NCBI GenBank assembly: GCA_034420695.1
Contig: DAOULB010000034.1
Location: 1-62,211, forward strand
Direction: 5' to 3'
Origin: Io17-Chloro-G2 sp034420695
Lineage (GTDB): Bacteria; Chloroflexota; Dehalococcoidia; Lucifugimonadales; UBA3495
DNA: 62,211 bases
Part shown: positions 9,037 to 17,559 of the stretch, piece after piece
How the letters are laid out: each line of letters begins with the position of its first letter
Position numbering within the stretch: the first letter of the stretch is position 1
Translations under genes and position numbers: made by a program
Notes under the pieces: model-generated
Databases searched by the model: none
Told to the model about the DNA's origin: nothing
What the model saw: the letters and a program-made list of their open reading frames with translations, nothing else

Positions 9037-9417
9037 CCCCGTCCTGAATACCTAGCGGGGCCCGATTCCGCCGCTCTCGATTACACCCCCACCCGCACCG
9101 ACCTGGTGTGGCCACATCTCTGAGTAGGCTTCCGTAAACATCTTCCGAAGCTCAGGCAGCCGAAACGGCTTTGTACCTTGACCGCCCTCGCTGCGACTCC
9201 GCCTGTATGACCAAGGTCATACAAGTCTCGCTTCAGGACCTTGTTCTTGCAGGTGGTCACCTGATCCTAGAGTGTACCTCTTCAACCGTTCCTCGCAATG
9301 CCGCCGGTACGATCATGGCCAAGCAACCGCCGGGCATTTGCCTGACCAGCGCAACATCTGCACCTAGAGTCCCAGGGAGTGTAAAGCAGGGGCGCCTCCT
9401 TCAATGCTGGATGAAGC
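9037..9417. other. Gene-free gap of about 380 bases
   Basis: Between tRNA-Gln (plus) and the end of the sulfite-oxidase-like gene (minus). I see no credible coding region; the short frames here lack codon structure and known motifs. Its only clear content is the inverted repeat at 9204-9223. Confidence 0.6.
9204..9223. repeat. Perfect 9-bp inverted repeat, 2-base spacer
   Basis: TGTATGACC-AA-GGTCATACA: arms of 9 bases with no mismatch. The length and short spacer are typical of a dimeric repressor site, but no promoter or gene start lies next to it. Too short in its loop for a stable RNA terminator. Could be a protein site or a relic. Confidence 0.5.
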
Positions 9418-10695
9418 CTAGGCCACCGTGACCCGCACCGGATGCGGCGCCGGTTGGTTGAACAAATACCCCTTTTCGTTGAATGGCACCTGCTCGGGTT
9501 GCGTGTTGCCGGCCGCGTCGGCGGCGCGGGTCATGATCGTGTGCTCTCCCGGTTCCGACTCCCAGACAAATTCGAACCTGGCCCAAGACCAGTCAACCTG
9601 CTGTTCCCCCAGTTCCGCCTCCCGCCAAGTCTCCCCCGAATCAGTACTCCACTCCACCTTGGTTATCGGGCCCTCAGGTGAGTGGGCATAACCGTGAATG
9701 CGACGACTGCCGGCCGCAATCTCCGCTGGCCAAGGCAGAGCGATGGCGCTCTTGATGACCTGGGCGGTGACGGGCTGCCCGCGGGACTTGCCTTCGGGAG
9801 GGTACCCGCTGCCAATAAGCACATAGGAAGTGGTGTTGTTGCGCGTCCAAAGCTGCTCAGAGGACACTTCTATTCGTCCAAGCCACTTGATGTTGGCGCT
9901 GCCGACCCAACCGGGCACCAAGGCCCGCAGGGGGAAACCGTGGTCCTTGGGCAACGTCTCACCGTTTAGCGAATATGCCAGCAGCGTGTCGGGGTGCATG
10001 GCCTTTTCCACCGGCAGGACGTACCTGAAGCCCTCCTCCGGCGATTCGACGTCCAGCCCGGTCAGAAGAACGCTGACGGCGCTGGCGTCAATCCCGGCCA
10101 GCGTCAACACATCCCGCAACGCAGCGCCGCCCCATTTGCCGTTGCCTACCGCGCCCGTCATCCATTGGGTGCCCTCGGCTTTCCGCCCGGTTACCAAGCC
10201 GAACATCGCCCGGTGATTTCCGGCGCACTCCAAGTATGCGGTCAGAGTCCGGCTTGGAAGGCTTCTGATATCGTCGTAGGTCATCACCATAGGGCGCTTG
10301 ACGGCATCCCCTTCTATGGAGAGACGCCAGTCCTCGACATCAAGGTCCATGCTGGCGGAGTTGTTCCTGACAAAGAAGAGGCGGTTGGGAGTAATGAGGC
10401 CCTGCATGCTCTCCAACCGCGCCTCCAGGCTCTTTCCATTGTGCCTGATGAACGGGGTCGGGTCCTTGAACCACGGGGGATTGGATGCCGGAGTGGTTGG
10501 CGCCTGGCTGGGTGGCGGCTGAGTTGTTTCGACAAGAGACTCAACCCCACCGCAGGCGCTCAGGACTGCGGCGGCCCCACCGGCGGCCATGAGCTTGAGG
10601 AACTGTCGGCGGTCCATTCCACGAGCCCGGACAAGCTCCCAAAGCCATTCCCGGTTCGGCTGAAATTCCGAATGCCGGGGTTCCTTCTCCTTCAT
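9418..10695 (-). CDS. Sulfite-oxidase-family molybdopterin oxidoreductase (Tat-exported)
   Basis: A 425-residue enzyme with a twin-arginine signal (DRRQFLKLMAAGGAAAVLSACGG, about residues 28-50; the Ala-Cys at the end could also be a lipobox), a Thr/Pro linker, then the molybdenum-cofactor domain: LPSRTLTAYLECAGNHRAMFG with the Mo-ligand Cys157, and TQWMTGAVGNGKWGGAALRDVL. The C-terminal dimerisation domain (about 315-425) is of the immunoglobulin-like Mo-co dimer type (SPEGPITKVEWSTDSGETW). Family members oxidise sulfite or reduce sulfoxides; the exact substrate and electron acceptor are not shown, and no cytochrome partner is adjacent. It is preceded by a long gap and stands alone. Confidence 0.9.
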   Translation of the reverse strand: MKEKEPRHSEFQPNREWLWELVRARGMDRRQFLKLMAAGGAAAVLSACGGVESLVETTQPPPSQAPTTPASNPPWFKDPTPFIRHNGKSLEARLESMQGLITPNRLFFVRNNSASMDLDVEDWRLSIEGDAVKRPMVMTYDDIRSLPSRTLTAYLECAGNHRAMFGLVTGRKAEGTQWMTGAVGNGKWGGAALRDVLTLAGIDASAVSVLLTGLDVESPEEGFRYVLPVEKAMHPDTLLAYSLNGETLPKDHGFPLRALVPGWVGSANIKWLGRIEVSSEQLWTRNNTTSYVLIGSGYPPEGKSRGQPVTAQVIKSAIALPWPAEIAAGSRRIHGYAHSPEGPITKVEWSTDSGETWREAELGEQQVDWSWARFEFVWESEPGEHTIMTRAADAAGNTQPEQVPFNEKGYLFNQPAPHPVRVTVA

Positions 10696-11120
10696 GGCTG
10701 CCTCATTGCGCTAGGAGACTGTGCTACCCATTCACGTTCAGCCACAGCCACTTTCGGCCGAGCCTGTCAGGTACCCGAGCCTAGGGGACCTATCCCTTGA
10801 AGCATATTTCCCGGAAGTGTGCTGTCGAAGGAGGCGAACCCCCGCGCCCACAAACCTTGGAAATAGGCAGTTCAAATTCGATCGCTTCCGGGTGTTGGGT
10901 GGACCGTGAAGAACAGCTTCGAGTCAAGGGGAGGCCGCGGCTGAGGGGACAATGGGACACGCCGGGTATATGTGAAGCTTCAGCAACCGCCTTCCCTGCC
11001 AGCAACAAGCCAATGGCCGGGACTCCGTCCTAAAGTCTACAGAAGGACCGGGCGGCTAAGCAGCCGGGATGCGGGGCGCTCCCGGCTGCACATTGGACAG
11101 CCAGCCTGCGGTTCCGGCGT
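10696..11120. other. Gene-free gap of about 425 bases
   Basis: Lies between the start of the sulfite-oxidase-like gene and the end of a hydrolase gene, both minus strand. A stretch near 10830-10860 (minus) looks superficially like a tRNA T-arm (GGGGGTTCG) but no cloverleaf can be closed. I see no reliable gene, promoter or terminator. Confidence 0.5.
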
Positions 11121-11879
11121 TTACCGGGCGGTTCCGGCAGGTTGATGGGCTTGGAGGAACTCCCGTACTTGGACAATTGTCTTGGCCTTTATGTCCTCGG
11201 CTTCCTTCCAGGGATACTCCGTTACCTGTGCCTTGGGCGCAATCTCCGCCAGTTCCATGGCGGCCTCTAATGAGTGGGCCGGTGTATCGTCGGGCATCAC
11301 CAGTATAGGAGTCTGGCAGGAGCGGGCAAAGTCGCGGCTCACGCTGTACACGAAGTTTGGCTGGAGGCGGTACAGGTTGTGCAGATACTGTTCTACGATT
11401 TCCATCGTGACGTCTGGCCGCCGGGCTATCAGCTCGGGCGCCCAAACGTCCCGGCCGGAGTCATACATGGCGTCCGGCGTTGCACTTGCGTGGCCAACCG
11501 GCTGGCAGAGCACGGCCGCCAGAACCCGCTCCGGCGCCCGTTCAATCAGCTTCATGGCAAAGGGGCCGCCGATGCAATAACCAATGAAGAAGAACTCCTG
11601 TATGCCAAGATGGTCCATCAATCCCAACTGGTCGTCGGCGAAGGCTCCCCATGGGTCTTCGACCTGCACTGGTCCGCTGGACTCTCCCCCGTTCGCGTTG
11701 CGCTGGTCCATGGTGATGCACCGGAAGTCGTCCTTGAACACTTCCATGGCGTCGAAGACCTGGCGAGGCCAACCGCTCATTATGGAGTTCAATCCCCCGC
11801 CGGGAGTTGCCAGAAGGGGAAACCCGGACCCAACTTCCTCGTAATGGATGGTTACGTCGCCTCTGGTATAGAACGGCAT
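11121..11879 (-). CDS. Alpha/beta hydrolase with a Cys nucleophile elbow
   Basis: A 252-residue alpha/beta-hydrolase fold protein. ATPGGGLNS (about 25-32) forms the oxyanion loop, and the nucleophile elbow reads FFFIGYCIGGPFAMKL, with Cys102 where most members have Ser. I start it at the ATG at 11879 because an AAGGAG site sits 8 bases upstream; a longer frame adds 23 unlikely residues. Cys nucleophiles are normal in dienelactone hydrolases, but the rest of this sequence (MDQRNANGGES) resembles the prolyl-aminopeptidase/haloalkane branch. Substrate unknown. It stands alone on the minus strand. Confidence 0.85.
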   Translation of the reverse strand: MPFYTRGDVTIHYEEVGSGFPLLATPGGGLNSIMSGWPRQVFDAMEVFKDDFRCITMDQRNANGGESSGPVQVEDPWGAFADDQLGLMDHLGIQEFFFIGYCIGGPFAMKLIERAPERVLAAVLCQPVGHASATPDAMYDSGRDVWAPELIARRPDVTMEIVEQYLHNLYRLQPNFVYSVSRDFARSCQTPILVMPDDTPAHSLEAAMELAEIAPKAQVTEYPWKEAEDIKAKTIVQVREFLQAHQPAGTAR

Positions 11880-12317
11880 TGCAGTTTCTCCTTTTTGGCC
11901 AAGTACCGGCGGTTCAGGCAATTGTAACGTGGGAAACCGGTGCGTCAAGGCGGCTATAGACAGTCAACAAAGTTGCGCCTCAAGCCCTATCCAGTTCCAT
12001 TTACGGGGCGTCGGGGAGCTACCTCTTCGGTCAATTACCTTACTAATACGGTATTTCGTCATTTTCTACAGTTTAGGAGCGGCTTTTTGGGGCCGCTGAG
12101 TGATGCTCCCGCCAATCTAGACGTGCACTTTCTTCGGACTTGGACCAAGCCGCGCTGCCGCAATTGAATGCGGGCCGGCGGGAATTTTTTGCCTAAATAC
12201 GCCAGTGTCTCCGGAGTTTGGAGTGGTTTCCCTGTGATATCATGGCGCTACCCCCGAGAGGTGGATGGCCGCCTCCCACATCTGTCCAGGGCTGGACTGG
12301 TTGAGTGAGGATCTCAG
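11880..12317. other. Gene-free gap upstream of divergent genes
   Basis: About 440 bases between the hydrolase gene (minus) and the YIP1-like gene (plus). The first bases hold the AAGGAG ribosome site of the minus gene (11888-11893). It is richer in A+T in the middle (12035-12075), as expected of a divergent promoter region, but I can name no clear promoter pair. Confidence 0.5.
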
Positions 12318-12839
12318 ATGTTTCAAAGAATGCTGGGCGCTGCCCGTCTAGATGCAGCAACCTTCGAGAACGTGGAGCACGACAGCAGCGCCACCCTGCA
12401 GGCGGTTGCGGTAGTGATTCTGGTTTCCATCGCCGGTGGCGTCGGCAAATATCTGGACGGGGATTCAACCATCCTCAATGCGCTGGTCTTTGGTGTCGTC
12501 GCCGGAATAGCATCCTGGGCCGTTTGGGCCTTGGTGGTTTGGATGATAGGCAGCACCATCATGAGGACCAGCGATACACAAGCCGACTGGGGTCAACTGG
12601 CCCGAGGCATTGGTTTTGCGCAGGTTCCGGGAATCCTGAATATCCTTGTCTTCGTCCCGGGCGGCGGAATAATCAGCTTCATCGCGTTCATCTGGCGGGT
12701 GGCTGCAATACTGGTCGCCGTGCGGCAATGCTTAGATTACACCTCCACACTCCGAGCCTTCTTCGTGGTCGTTATCGCTTCGATACCGGTGTTGATCGTT
12801 AATGGCATAGTCGCCTGGATTCTGGGCGTAGGGCAGTAG
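12318..12839 (+). CDS. YIP1-like membrane protein (short paralogue)
   Basis: A 173-residue protein with about five membrane segments (near 27-45, 55-75, 100-120, 120-140, 148-170) and the layout of the YIP1 family: an N-terminal amphipathic MLGAARLDAATFENV, then polytopic core with RGIGFAQVPGILNILVFVPGG. It is nearly identical over its whole length to residues 175-345 of the protein encoded at 14255-15292, including at DNA level, so the two are recent duplicates. The function of bacterial YIP1-domain proteins is unknown. No ribosome site of good quality is visible (GAGTGAGGATCTCAG precedes the ATG). Confidence 0.8.
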   Translation: MFQRMLGAARLDAATFENVEHDSSATLQAVAVVILVSIAGGVGKYLDGDSTILNALVFGVVAGIASWAVWALVVWMIGSTIMRTSDTQADWGQLARGIGFAQVPGILNILVFVPGGGIISFIAFIWRVAAILVAVRQCLDYTSTLRAFFVVVIASIPVLIVNGIVAWILGVGQ

Positions 12840-13094
12840 TCCATTTGGAGCCAGAACTAGGCTAGGCATACAATATAGACTGACCAATCGACAGGAGATG
12901 TGCGCTTCTTTCCCTCGCACTGTTCCAGGAGGACGCTCTGTCCATTCCCCAGTAATGACGCCTTAGTGGCCATTCCCTCCACCCGTTGCATTGGCCGTGT
13001 TCCGCAAAGAATCCTTGTGCTGCGCCCTTAGACGCAAGACCAGCGGCACAATTCTGACAAGTTTCAGGGGCCTTCCCATCTGAAATTACTGTAG

Positions 13095-13751
13095 CTATTC
13101 TGCCCGCGGACAGTGGAAGAATTCTCCCTCCTTGTTGGAATTCCCGTCGCTATCACAACGTTCCACCTTGAGCCTTTGTGGTAACTGCATCTTGATATGG
13201 CTGGGTATTGTTTCATCTTTGTCCAACATCCACGTAAGCCACTCTACATTCAACCTCTGGGGCCTTCTGTCAGACATCAGGAAGAAATAAGGTTTTACAT
13301 TAGGATGTTGCTTTCCATCTTCACCGAAGATCTTTCTCAACCTCTTCACTTTCGACCTCATCTGCTTGCTGTCCCAGGTGGAGTATCCCTTGGCCTCAAC
13401 GAGAACTAGGTGGTATTGGCCGTCTATTTTGAATGCGATCAGCAAATCAGTGTCCTCTTGGTTTCCCTTGATTACCCTTCCTTCATTGGGATATGTGGCA
13501 TCGTGTTTTTGCCTTGATTTCGCGAGAACAAGACTCGCTTGAATCCAGTCTAAGTGGTAGTCAATAGCCACAAAAGCATCTGTGGGTACTTCCGGCTCAA
13601 ATATTTCTCCAAGTTCCCGCCGGAACTCCTTCGAAAGCATAAATTTTGGGTCGTTAGGTTGCCCAGACCTAGGCAGATCCAGAGCTTGAGCGAGCAGGAA
13701 AAATCTCTCTTTGCGATTGAAGAACTTCAGAATCTCAATTAGGTCGGCCAT
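13095..13751 (-). CDS. Putative PD-(D/E)XK-type nuclease, orphan
   Basis: A 218-residue soluble protein of clearly lower GC and different codon use than its neighbours. The central part reads TDLLIAFKIDGQYHLVLVEAKGYSTWD: Asp102, then Glu119-Ala-Lys121 on a hydrophobic strand, the spacing of the PD-(D/E)XK metal site of restriction-type nucleases. After it come basic helices (SKQMRSKVKRLRKIFGE). No known restriction subunit or methylase lies next to it. It sits opposite in strand inside a duplicated YIP1-hydrolase module, which suggests a later insertion. The nuclease call rests on the motif alone; it could be a non-catalytic relative. Confidence 0.6.
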   Translation of the reverse strand: MADLIEILKFFNRKERFFLLAQALDLPRSGQPNDPKFMLSKEFRRELGEIFEPEVPTDAFVAIDYHLDWIQASLVLAKSRQKHDATYPNEGRVIKGNQEDTDLLIAFKIDGQYHLVLVEAKGYSTWDSKQMRSKVKRLRKIFGEDGKQHPNVKPYFFLMSDRRPQRLNVEWLTWMLDKDETIPSHIKMQLPQRLKVERCDSDGNSNKEGEFFHCPRAE

Positions 13752-13893
13752 TTGGATTCTCCCAACTAGTCAATTGCCGCGACATGGCCAGCCTCTAGCA
13801 ACATCATGGCACTACGCCACACTATTGCCTATAATCGGCGGTGGCACACTCGGCGGAAGCGGAATCTAGCTCACTGCAATAAGGCAGACTAAC

Positions 13894-14238
13894 ATGACGA
13901 CGACCAGGGCCAAAGAGCCCAGAATATCCATAGCAAATGCCGAGGTGTAGACAATTTCCTTAGGCTTCGGGCTTCAGTCGCTGTACTTATGAAGGGCCAA
14001 TGGCAACTAGGACTGAAATGCCCCCCGCGAAGAACCAGCCAAGATTCACACCGCTTACTTCCCTAGCCAGCCCTCAACGGGGCCTCGCCCTCTGGCTGGG
14101 TGTCTTCCGTCACCGACGGGGCCCATCTCAATATGGTATCGGCCCTGAAACCGGGTTTCACCTGCCACACCTAGCCAGCCACTCTTGGGCCAAGTGGACC
14201 GCCATCGAGATAGCGTCAATGTACCCAGAAGCCTGAAC
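13894..14238 (+). pseudogene. Decayed 5' copy of the alpha/beta hydrolase gene at 15481
   Basis: The segment aligns at DNA level to the first 120 or so codons of the intact hydrolase at 15481-16275. It starts MTTTRAKEPRISIANAEV (intact: MTTTSANESRITVAGNEV) and then meets a TAG at 13948-13950. After frameshifts the similarity reappears (14000-14236) up to HSWAKWTAIEIASMYPEA, against HSMGGWIAAEMAAMSPES in the intact gene. The GxSxG elbow is destroyed. Similarity ends at about 14240, right where the second YIP1-like gene begins, so the 3' part was lost. Upstream, a TATAAT and its surroundings (13815-13893) also match 15400-15480, so the copied unit included the promoter region. Confidence 0.85.
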
Positions 14239-14254
14239 GGAGAAGAAAGCTTGT

Positions 14255-15292
14255 ATGGAAAACAAATGGCTGTCTGGTTCGGACAAAGACCGGAACGTAG
14301 TAATAGTGGCGGCCGCAATAGCAGCATTCATGGTCGTAATCGGCTCAACGCTTGCATGGGTTACTATTTCCAGCCCGTTTGGTCAGTTTAGTCTTGCTGG
14401 AACGTCTGGCGATGGGAAGATTACTCTGAGCCTTGGATTAGTCGCCCTACTTGCCCTTGGTTTACTCTTCCTTAATGCCACGCGCGGACACATTAAGCCG
14501 ATTAGCGTCCTCATTCTGATACTGGGCATTGTAATTGTTGCCATAGCGGTATCCAAATTCTTTAACTTTGAAAACTTGATAGCGGATGAACCGGAATTGG
14601 CAGCATTTGCTTCAATTGGGACAGGGCTGTACCTGGTTCTTATTGGCGGGATTGTCCTAACAGCATGTGCAGGGTTCAGCGCGTATAAGTGCTTCCAACA
14701 AGAAGGTGCAATAGAGACATTCGTCCGGCCGACGACGGAGGATCTGCCATCTCTAGGCACCCCAAGGAAAATATTGACAAGAATGTTGGGTGCAGCCCGT
14801 CTAAACGCAGCAACCTTCAAGGACGTGGGGAGCCATAACGACGCCACCTTCCAGGCGATGGTGGTGGTAATTCTGGTTTCCATCGCCGGTGGCGTCGGCA
14901 AGTATCTGGACGGGGATTCAACCATCGTTAATGCGCTGGTCTTTGGTGTCATTGCCGGAATAGCTTCCTGGGCTGTATGGGCGTTGGTAGTTTGGATGAT
15001 CGGCAGCACCATCTTGAGGACCAGTACTACCCAGGCCGACTGGGGTCAACTGGCGCGAGGCATTGGCTTTGCGCAGGTTCCGGGACTCCTGAATATCCTT
15101 GTCTTCGTCCCGGGCGGCGGAATTATCAGCTTCGTAGCATTCGTCTGGAGGGTGGCGGCAATATTGGTCGCCGTGCGCCAATGCCTGGACTACACATCAA
15201 CTCTCCGGGCCTTCTTGGTGGTCGTCATCGCCTCGATCCCGGTGTTGATAGTAAACATTGTCGTTGCCTTGATACTTGGCATAGGGCAGTAG
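14255..15292 (+). CDS. YIP1-like membrane protein with extra N-terminal membrane domain
   Basis: A 345-residue protein. Residues 1-150 hold four membrane segments (about 18-36, 53-70, 82-98, 118-142) with little loop sequence; residues 172-345 are a YIP1-like core nearly the same as the 173-residue protein at 12318. The ATG is preceded by GGAGAAGAAAGCTTGT, a good ribosome site, which lies on DNA just after the decayed hydrolase copy. Located 188 bases upstream of the intact hydrolase. Role unknown; membrane trafficking roles of eukaryotic Yip1 should not be transferred. Confidence 0.8.
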   Translation: MENKWLSGSDKDRNVVIVAAAIAAFMVVIGSTLAWVTISSPFGQFSLAGTSGDGKITLSLGLVALLALGLLFLNATRGHIKPISVLILILGIVIVAIAVSKFFNFENLIADEPELAAFASIGTGLYLVLIGGIVLTACAGFSAYKCFQQEGAIETFVRPTTEDLPSLGTPRKILTRMLGAARLNAATFKDVGSHNDATFQAMVVVILVSIAGGVGKYLDGDSTIVNALVFGVIAGIASWAVWALVVWMIGSTILRTSTTQADWGQLARGIGFAQVPGLLNILVFVPGGGIISFVAFVWRVAAILVAVRQCLDYTSTLRAFLVVVIASIPVLIVNIVVALILGIGQ

Positions 15293-15480
15293 TCTCTCCG
15301 GGAATTGCCGAGTGCACCCCTGCTCGCCGGCCTATCTGGGCTTCGCACGGTGATAGCTGGCTCCTCCGGTTTCAGTCCAAAGTTCGGGCTGTAGCGCCCC
15401 ATGCCATTCTTGGCTATAATCGCCCATGCTGCTACCCGGACGGGAGCTAAATCTAGCTGACTGAGACCAGGCATAACGAT

Positions 15481-16275
15481 ATGACTACTACCAGCGCGAA
15501 CGAGTCCAGAATTACGGTGGCGGGCAATGAAGTGCAGATGTTCTCCGGAGGCTCCGGACCTCCCCTGTTATACCTGCACGGAGCAGGCGGCAACTGGGGC
15601 TGGCAAGCCTACCACGAAGAACTGGCCAAGTCCCACACTGTTTACGCTCCCTCTCAGGCCGGGTTCAACGGCACCCCGCGCCCCGGTTGGGTCTCCACCA
15701 TTACCGACATGGCCCACTTCAACAAGCAACTGGCCCGGGAACTTGGCCTCACCCGCTATGCCCTGGCTGGGCATTCCATGGGGGGCTGGATCGCCGCCGA
15801 GATGGCGGCCATGTCTCCCGAAAGCCTGACCGGCTTGGTCTTGATCAACGCGGTTGGCATCCGGCCCAACAACTCGGACATTACCGAGATATTCATGGTC
15901 TCGTCTGAAACCAGGGCAGGATACCGGTTCTACGACCCTTCACAGGTGCCGGACTTGGAAAAGCACACCCGGGAACTTTCGCCAGAAGAAACTATCGTGG
16001 ACTTCTCCAACCGGGAAATGTCCTCCCGCCTGCTCTGGCGGCCCTACATGCACAACCCAAATCTCCCCCAATACCTGGCGGGAGTTGACACTCCTGCATT
16101 GGTGGTATGGGGCAGGGAAGATGCCATCGTGCCCTTGGAGTGCGGTGAGCTGTTTCAACAGGCCCTGAAGGATTCCCGGCTCCAAGTGATCGACCGGTGC
16201 GGTCATTCGCCCCAACTGGAAAAGCCCCAGGAATTCCACCGCATCGTGTCGGAATTCCTGAACTCCCTGGGATAA
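15481..16275 (+). CDS. Alpha/beta hydrolase
   Basis: A 264-residue alpha/beta-hydrolase fold enzyme with a complete triad: LLYLHGAGGNWGW oxyanion region, nucleophile Ser99 in YALAGHSMGGWIAAEM, acid in VVWGREDAIVP and His in IDRCGHSPQLEKP near the end. The pattern matches C-C bond hydrolases or esterases of the MhpC/BphD type, but the substrate cannot be told. A TATAAT lies at 15415-15420. It has a decayed relative at 13894-14238. The luciferase-like oxidoreductase gene follows after 66 bases on the same strand and may be co-transcribed. Confidence 0.9.
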   Translation: MTTTSANESRITVAGNEVQMFSGGSGPPLLYLHGAGGNWGWQAYHEELAKSHTVYAPSQAGFNGTPRPGWVSTITDMAHFNKQLARELGLTRYALAGHSMGGWIAAEMAAMSPESLTGLVLINAVGIRPNNSDITEIFMVSSETRAGYRFYDPSQVPDLEKHTRELSPEETIVDFSNREMSSRLLWRPYMHNPNLPQYLAGVDTPALVVWGREDAIVPLECGELFQQALKDSRLQVIDRCGHSPQLEKPQEFHRIVSEFLNSLG

Positions 16276-16341
16276 ACAATCTGAATTCCACTCAGCCCCG
16301 GCCCTCTCATGTGACCGGAGAACAGCCCTAAGGAGGACGAC

Positions 16342-17484
16342 ATGACCGAGATTTTCTGGTTTTCGGAACAACCCTACGGCCACGTCTCCGACGAGGACCT
16401 GGAAAAGTACGAATCGGGAAGGATGCACTTCCCCAATAGCCACTTTGACCCCCTCAAGGCCAACGTGCTGTACAACAACTACCATGACCAGTACGCCTGG
16501 GCCGACGAAGTGGGGTTCGACGGCATCATGTCCAATGAGCATCACAGCTCCTACTGGTGCATGAAGCCCTCGGTGAACGTCGACGGCGCCGTCATTGCCA
16601 AGGTTACCAAGCGGGCCAAGATTGCCCTGCTGGGCAACGTTATAGCCCTTAGCGACCCGGTGAAAATGGCCGAGGAACTGGCCATGCTGGACTGCATCTC
16701 CGGAGGTCGGCTTATCTCCGGGTTCGTACGGGGAACGGCGGTGGAAACCCTCCATGCCGGCATCAGCCCCACCGAAAACCGGGGCCGGTTTGAGGAGGCC
16801 CACGACCTGATACTGAAGTGCTGGACCACTCCCGGGCCGTTCCGCTGGGAAGGGGAATTCTTCCACCACCGCATGGTCAACCCTTGGGTGGTGCCAATCC
16901 AGAAGCCTCATCCACCCATCTGGTTCCCCGGGACCGGCAGCCCGGAAAGCGTGATTTGGGCGGCAAAGCGGCAGTACCCCTACATGAACTTGGGCGCCCT
17001 GCTGGACCTGACCATCCAGCTAAAGCAGATTTACTTTGAGACTGCCGTGGAGAGCGGTTACGAGCCTGGTCCGGAGCATTTCGGCTACCTGATGCGGATT
17101 CTCGTCGCCGACACCGACGAGGAAGCACAGGAGATTGGCAGAGAGTTCCTGTGGACCGAGACCCACCGCCAACGGGGTCCCATAGAATTCAACGATCCGC
17201 CGGGCTACCAGTCCCGGGAAGCCCTTGCGATCAAGATGTCCCGGCCCACCATCGGCACCGGGACTGTGGGGCGGCGGCTGAGCTACCAGGAACTCCAGGA
17301 TGCCTATAACATGATCATCGGCAGTCCGGAGACAGTAATCAAGAAGCTCCGCCACGTAAAGAAGGAGCTGGACCCCGGTTACATCCTGGTCTACGGAAAC
17401 GAAGGGGCCATGCCTCACCAAGCGGTCATGCGCTCAATCGAGTTGCTGGGGACCAAGGTGATACCGGCGTTGAAGGACGATTAG
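16342..17484 (+). CDS. LLM-class flavin-dependent oxidoreductase
   Basis: A 380-residue bacterial-luciferase-fold enzyme of the longer, FMN-type branch: FWFSEQPYGHV at the N-terminus, DEVGFDGIMSNEHHSSYWCMKPS, KIALLGNVIALSDPVKMAEELAMLDCISGGRLISGFVRG, then PHPPIWFPGTGSPESVIWAA and a C-terminal IIGSPETVIKKLRHV. Preceded by AAGGAGGACGAC before the ATG, a near-perfect ribosome site that suggests high translation. Such enzymes are greatly expanded in SAR202 genomes and are proposed to attack recalcitrant organic matter; that role here is inference. Confidence 0.92.
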   Translation: MTEIFWFSEQPYGHVSDEDLEKYESGRMHFPNSHFDPLKANVLYNNYHDQYAWADEVGFDGIMSNEHHSSYWCMKPSVNVDGAVIAKVTKRAKIALLGNVIALSDPVKMAEELAMLDCISGGRLISGFVRGTAVETLHAGISPTENRGRFEEAHDLILKCWTTPGPFRWEGEFFHHRMVNPWVVPIQKPHPPIWFPGTGSPESVIWAAKRQYPYMNLGALLDLTIQLKQIYFETAVESGYEPGPEHFGYLMRILVADTDEEAQEIGREFLWTETHRQRGPIEFNDPPGYQSREALAIKMSRPTIGTGTVGRRLSYQELQDAYNMIIGSPETVIKKLRHVKKELDPGYILVYGNEGAMPHQAVMRSIELLGTKVIPALKDD

Positions 17485-17559
17485 CCGTCCCCCATTCCCT
17501 CTTACGGATCCCCGGTCACCGGCTCCCCGGTTAACGAGGTTGGGTCAAAGAGGATTACG

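Noticed and set aside
9171..9431. 86-codon frame after tRNA-Gln
   Set aside because: No ribosome site, no protein-like pattern, and it runs into the convergent sulfite-oxidase-like gene.
10820..10870. Possible tRNA fragment (GGGGGTTCG) on the minus strand
   Set aside because: Neither T-stem nor acceptor stem can be paired.
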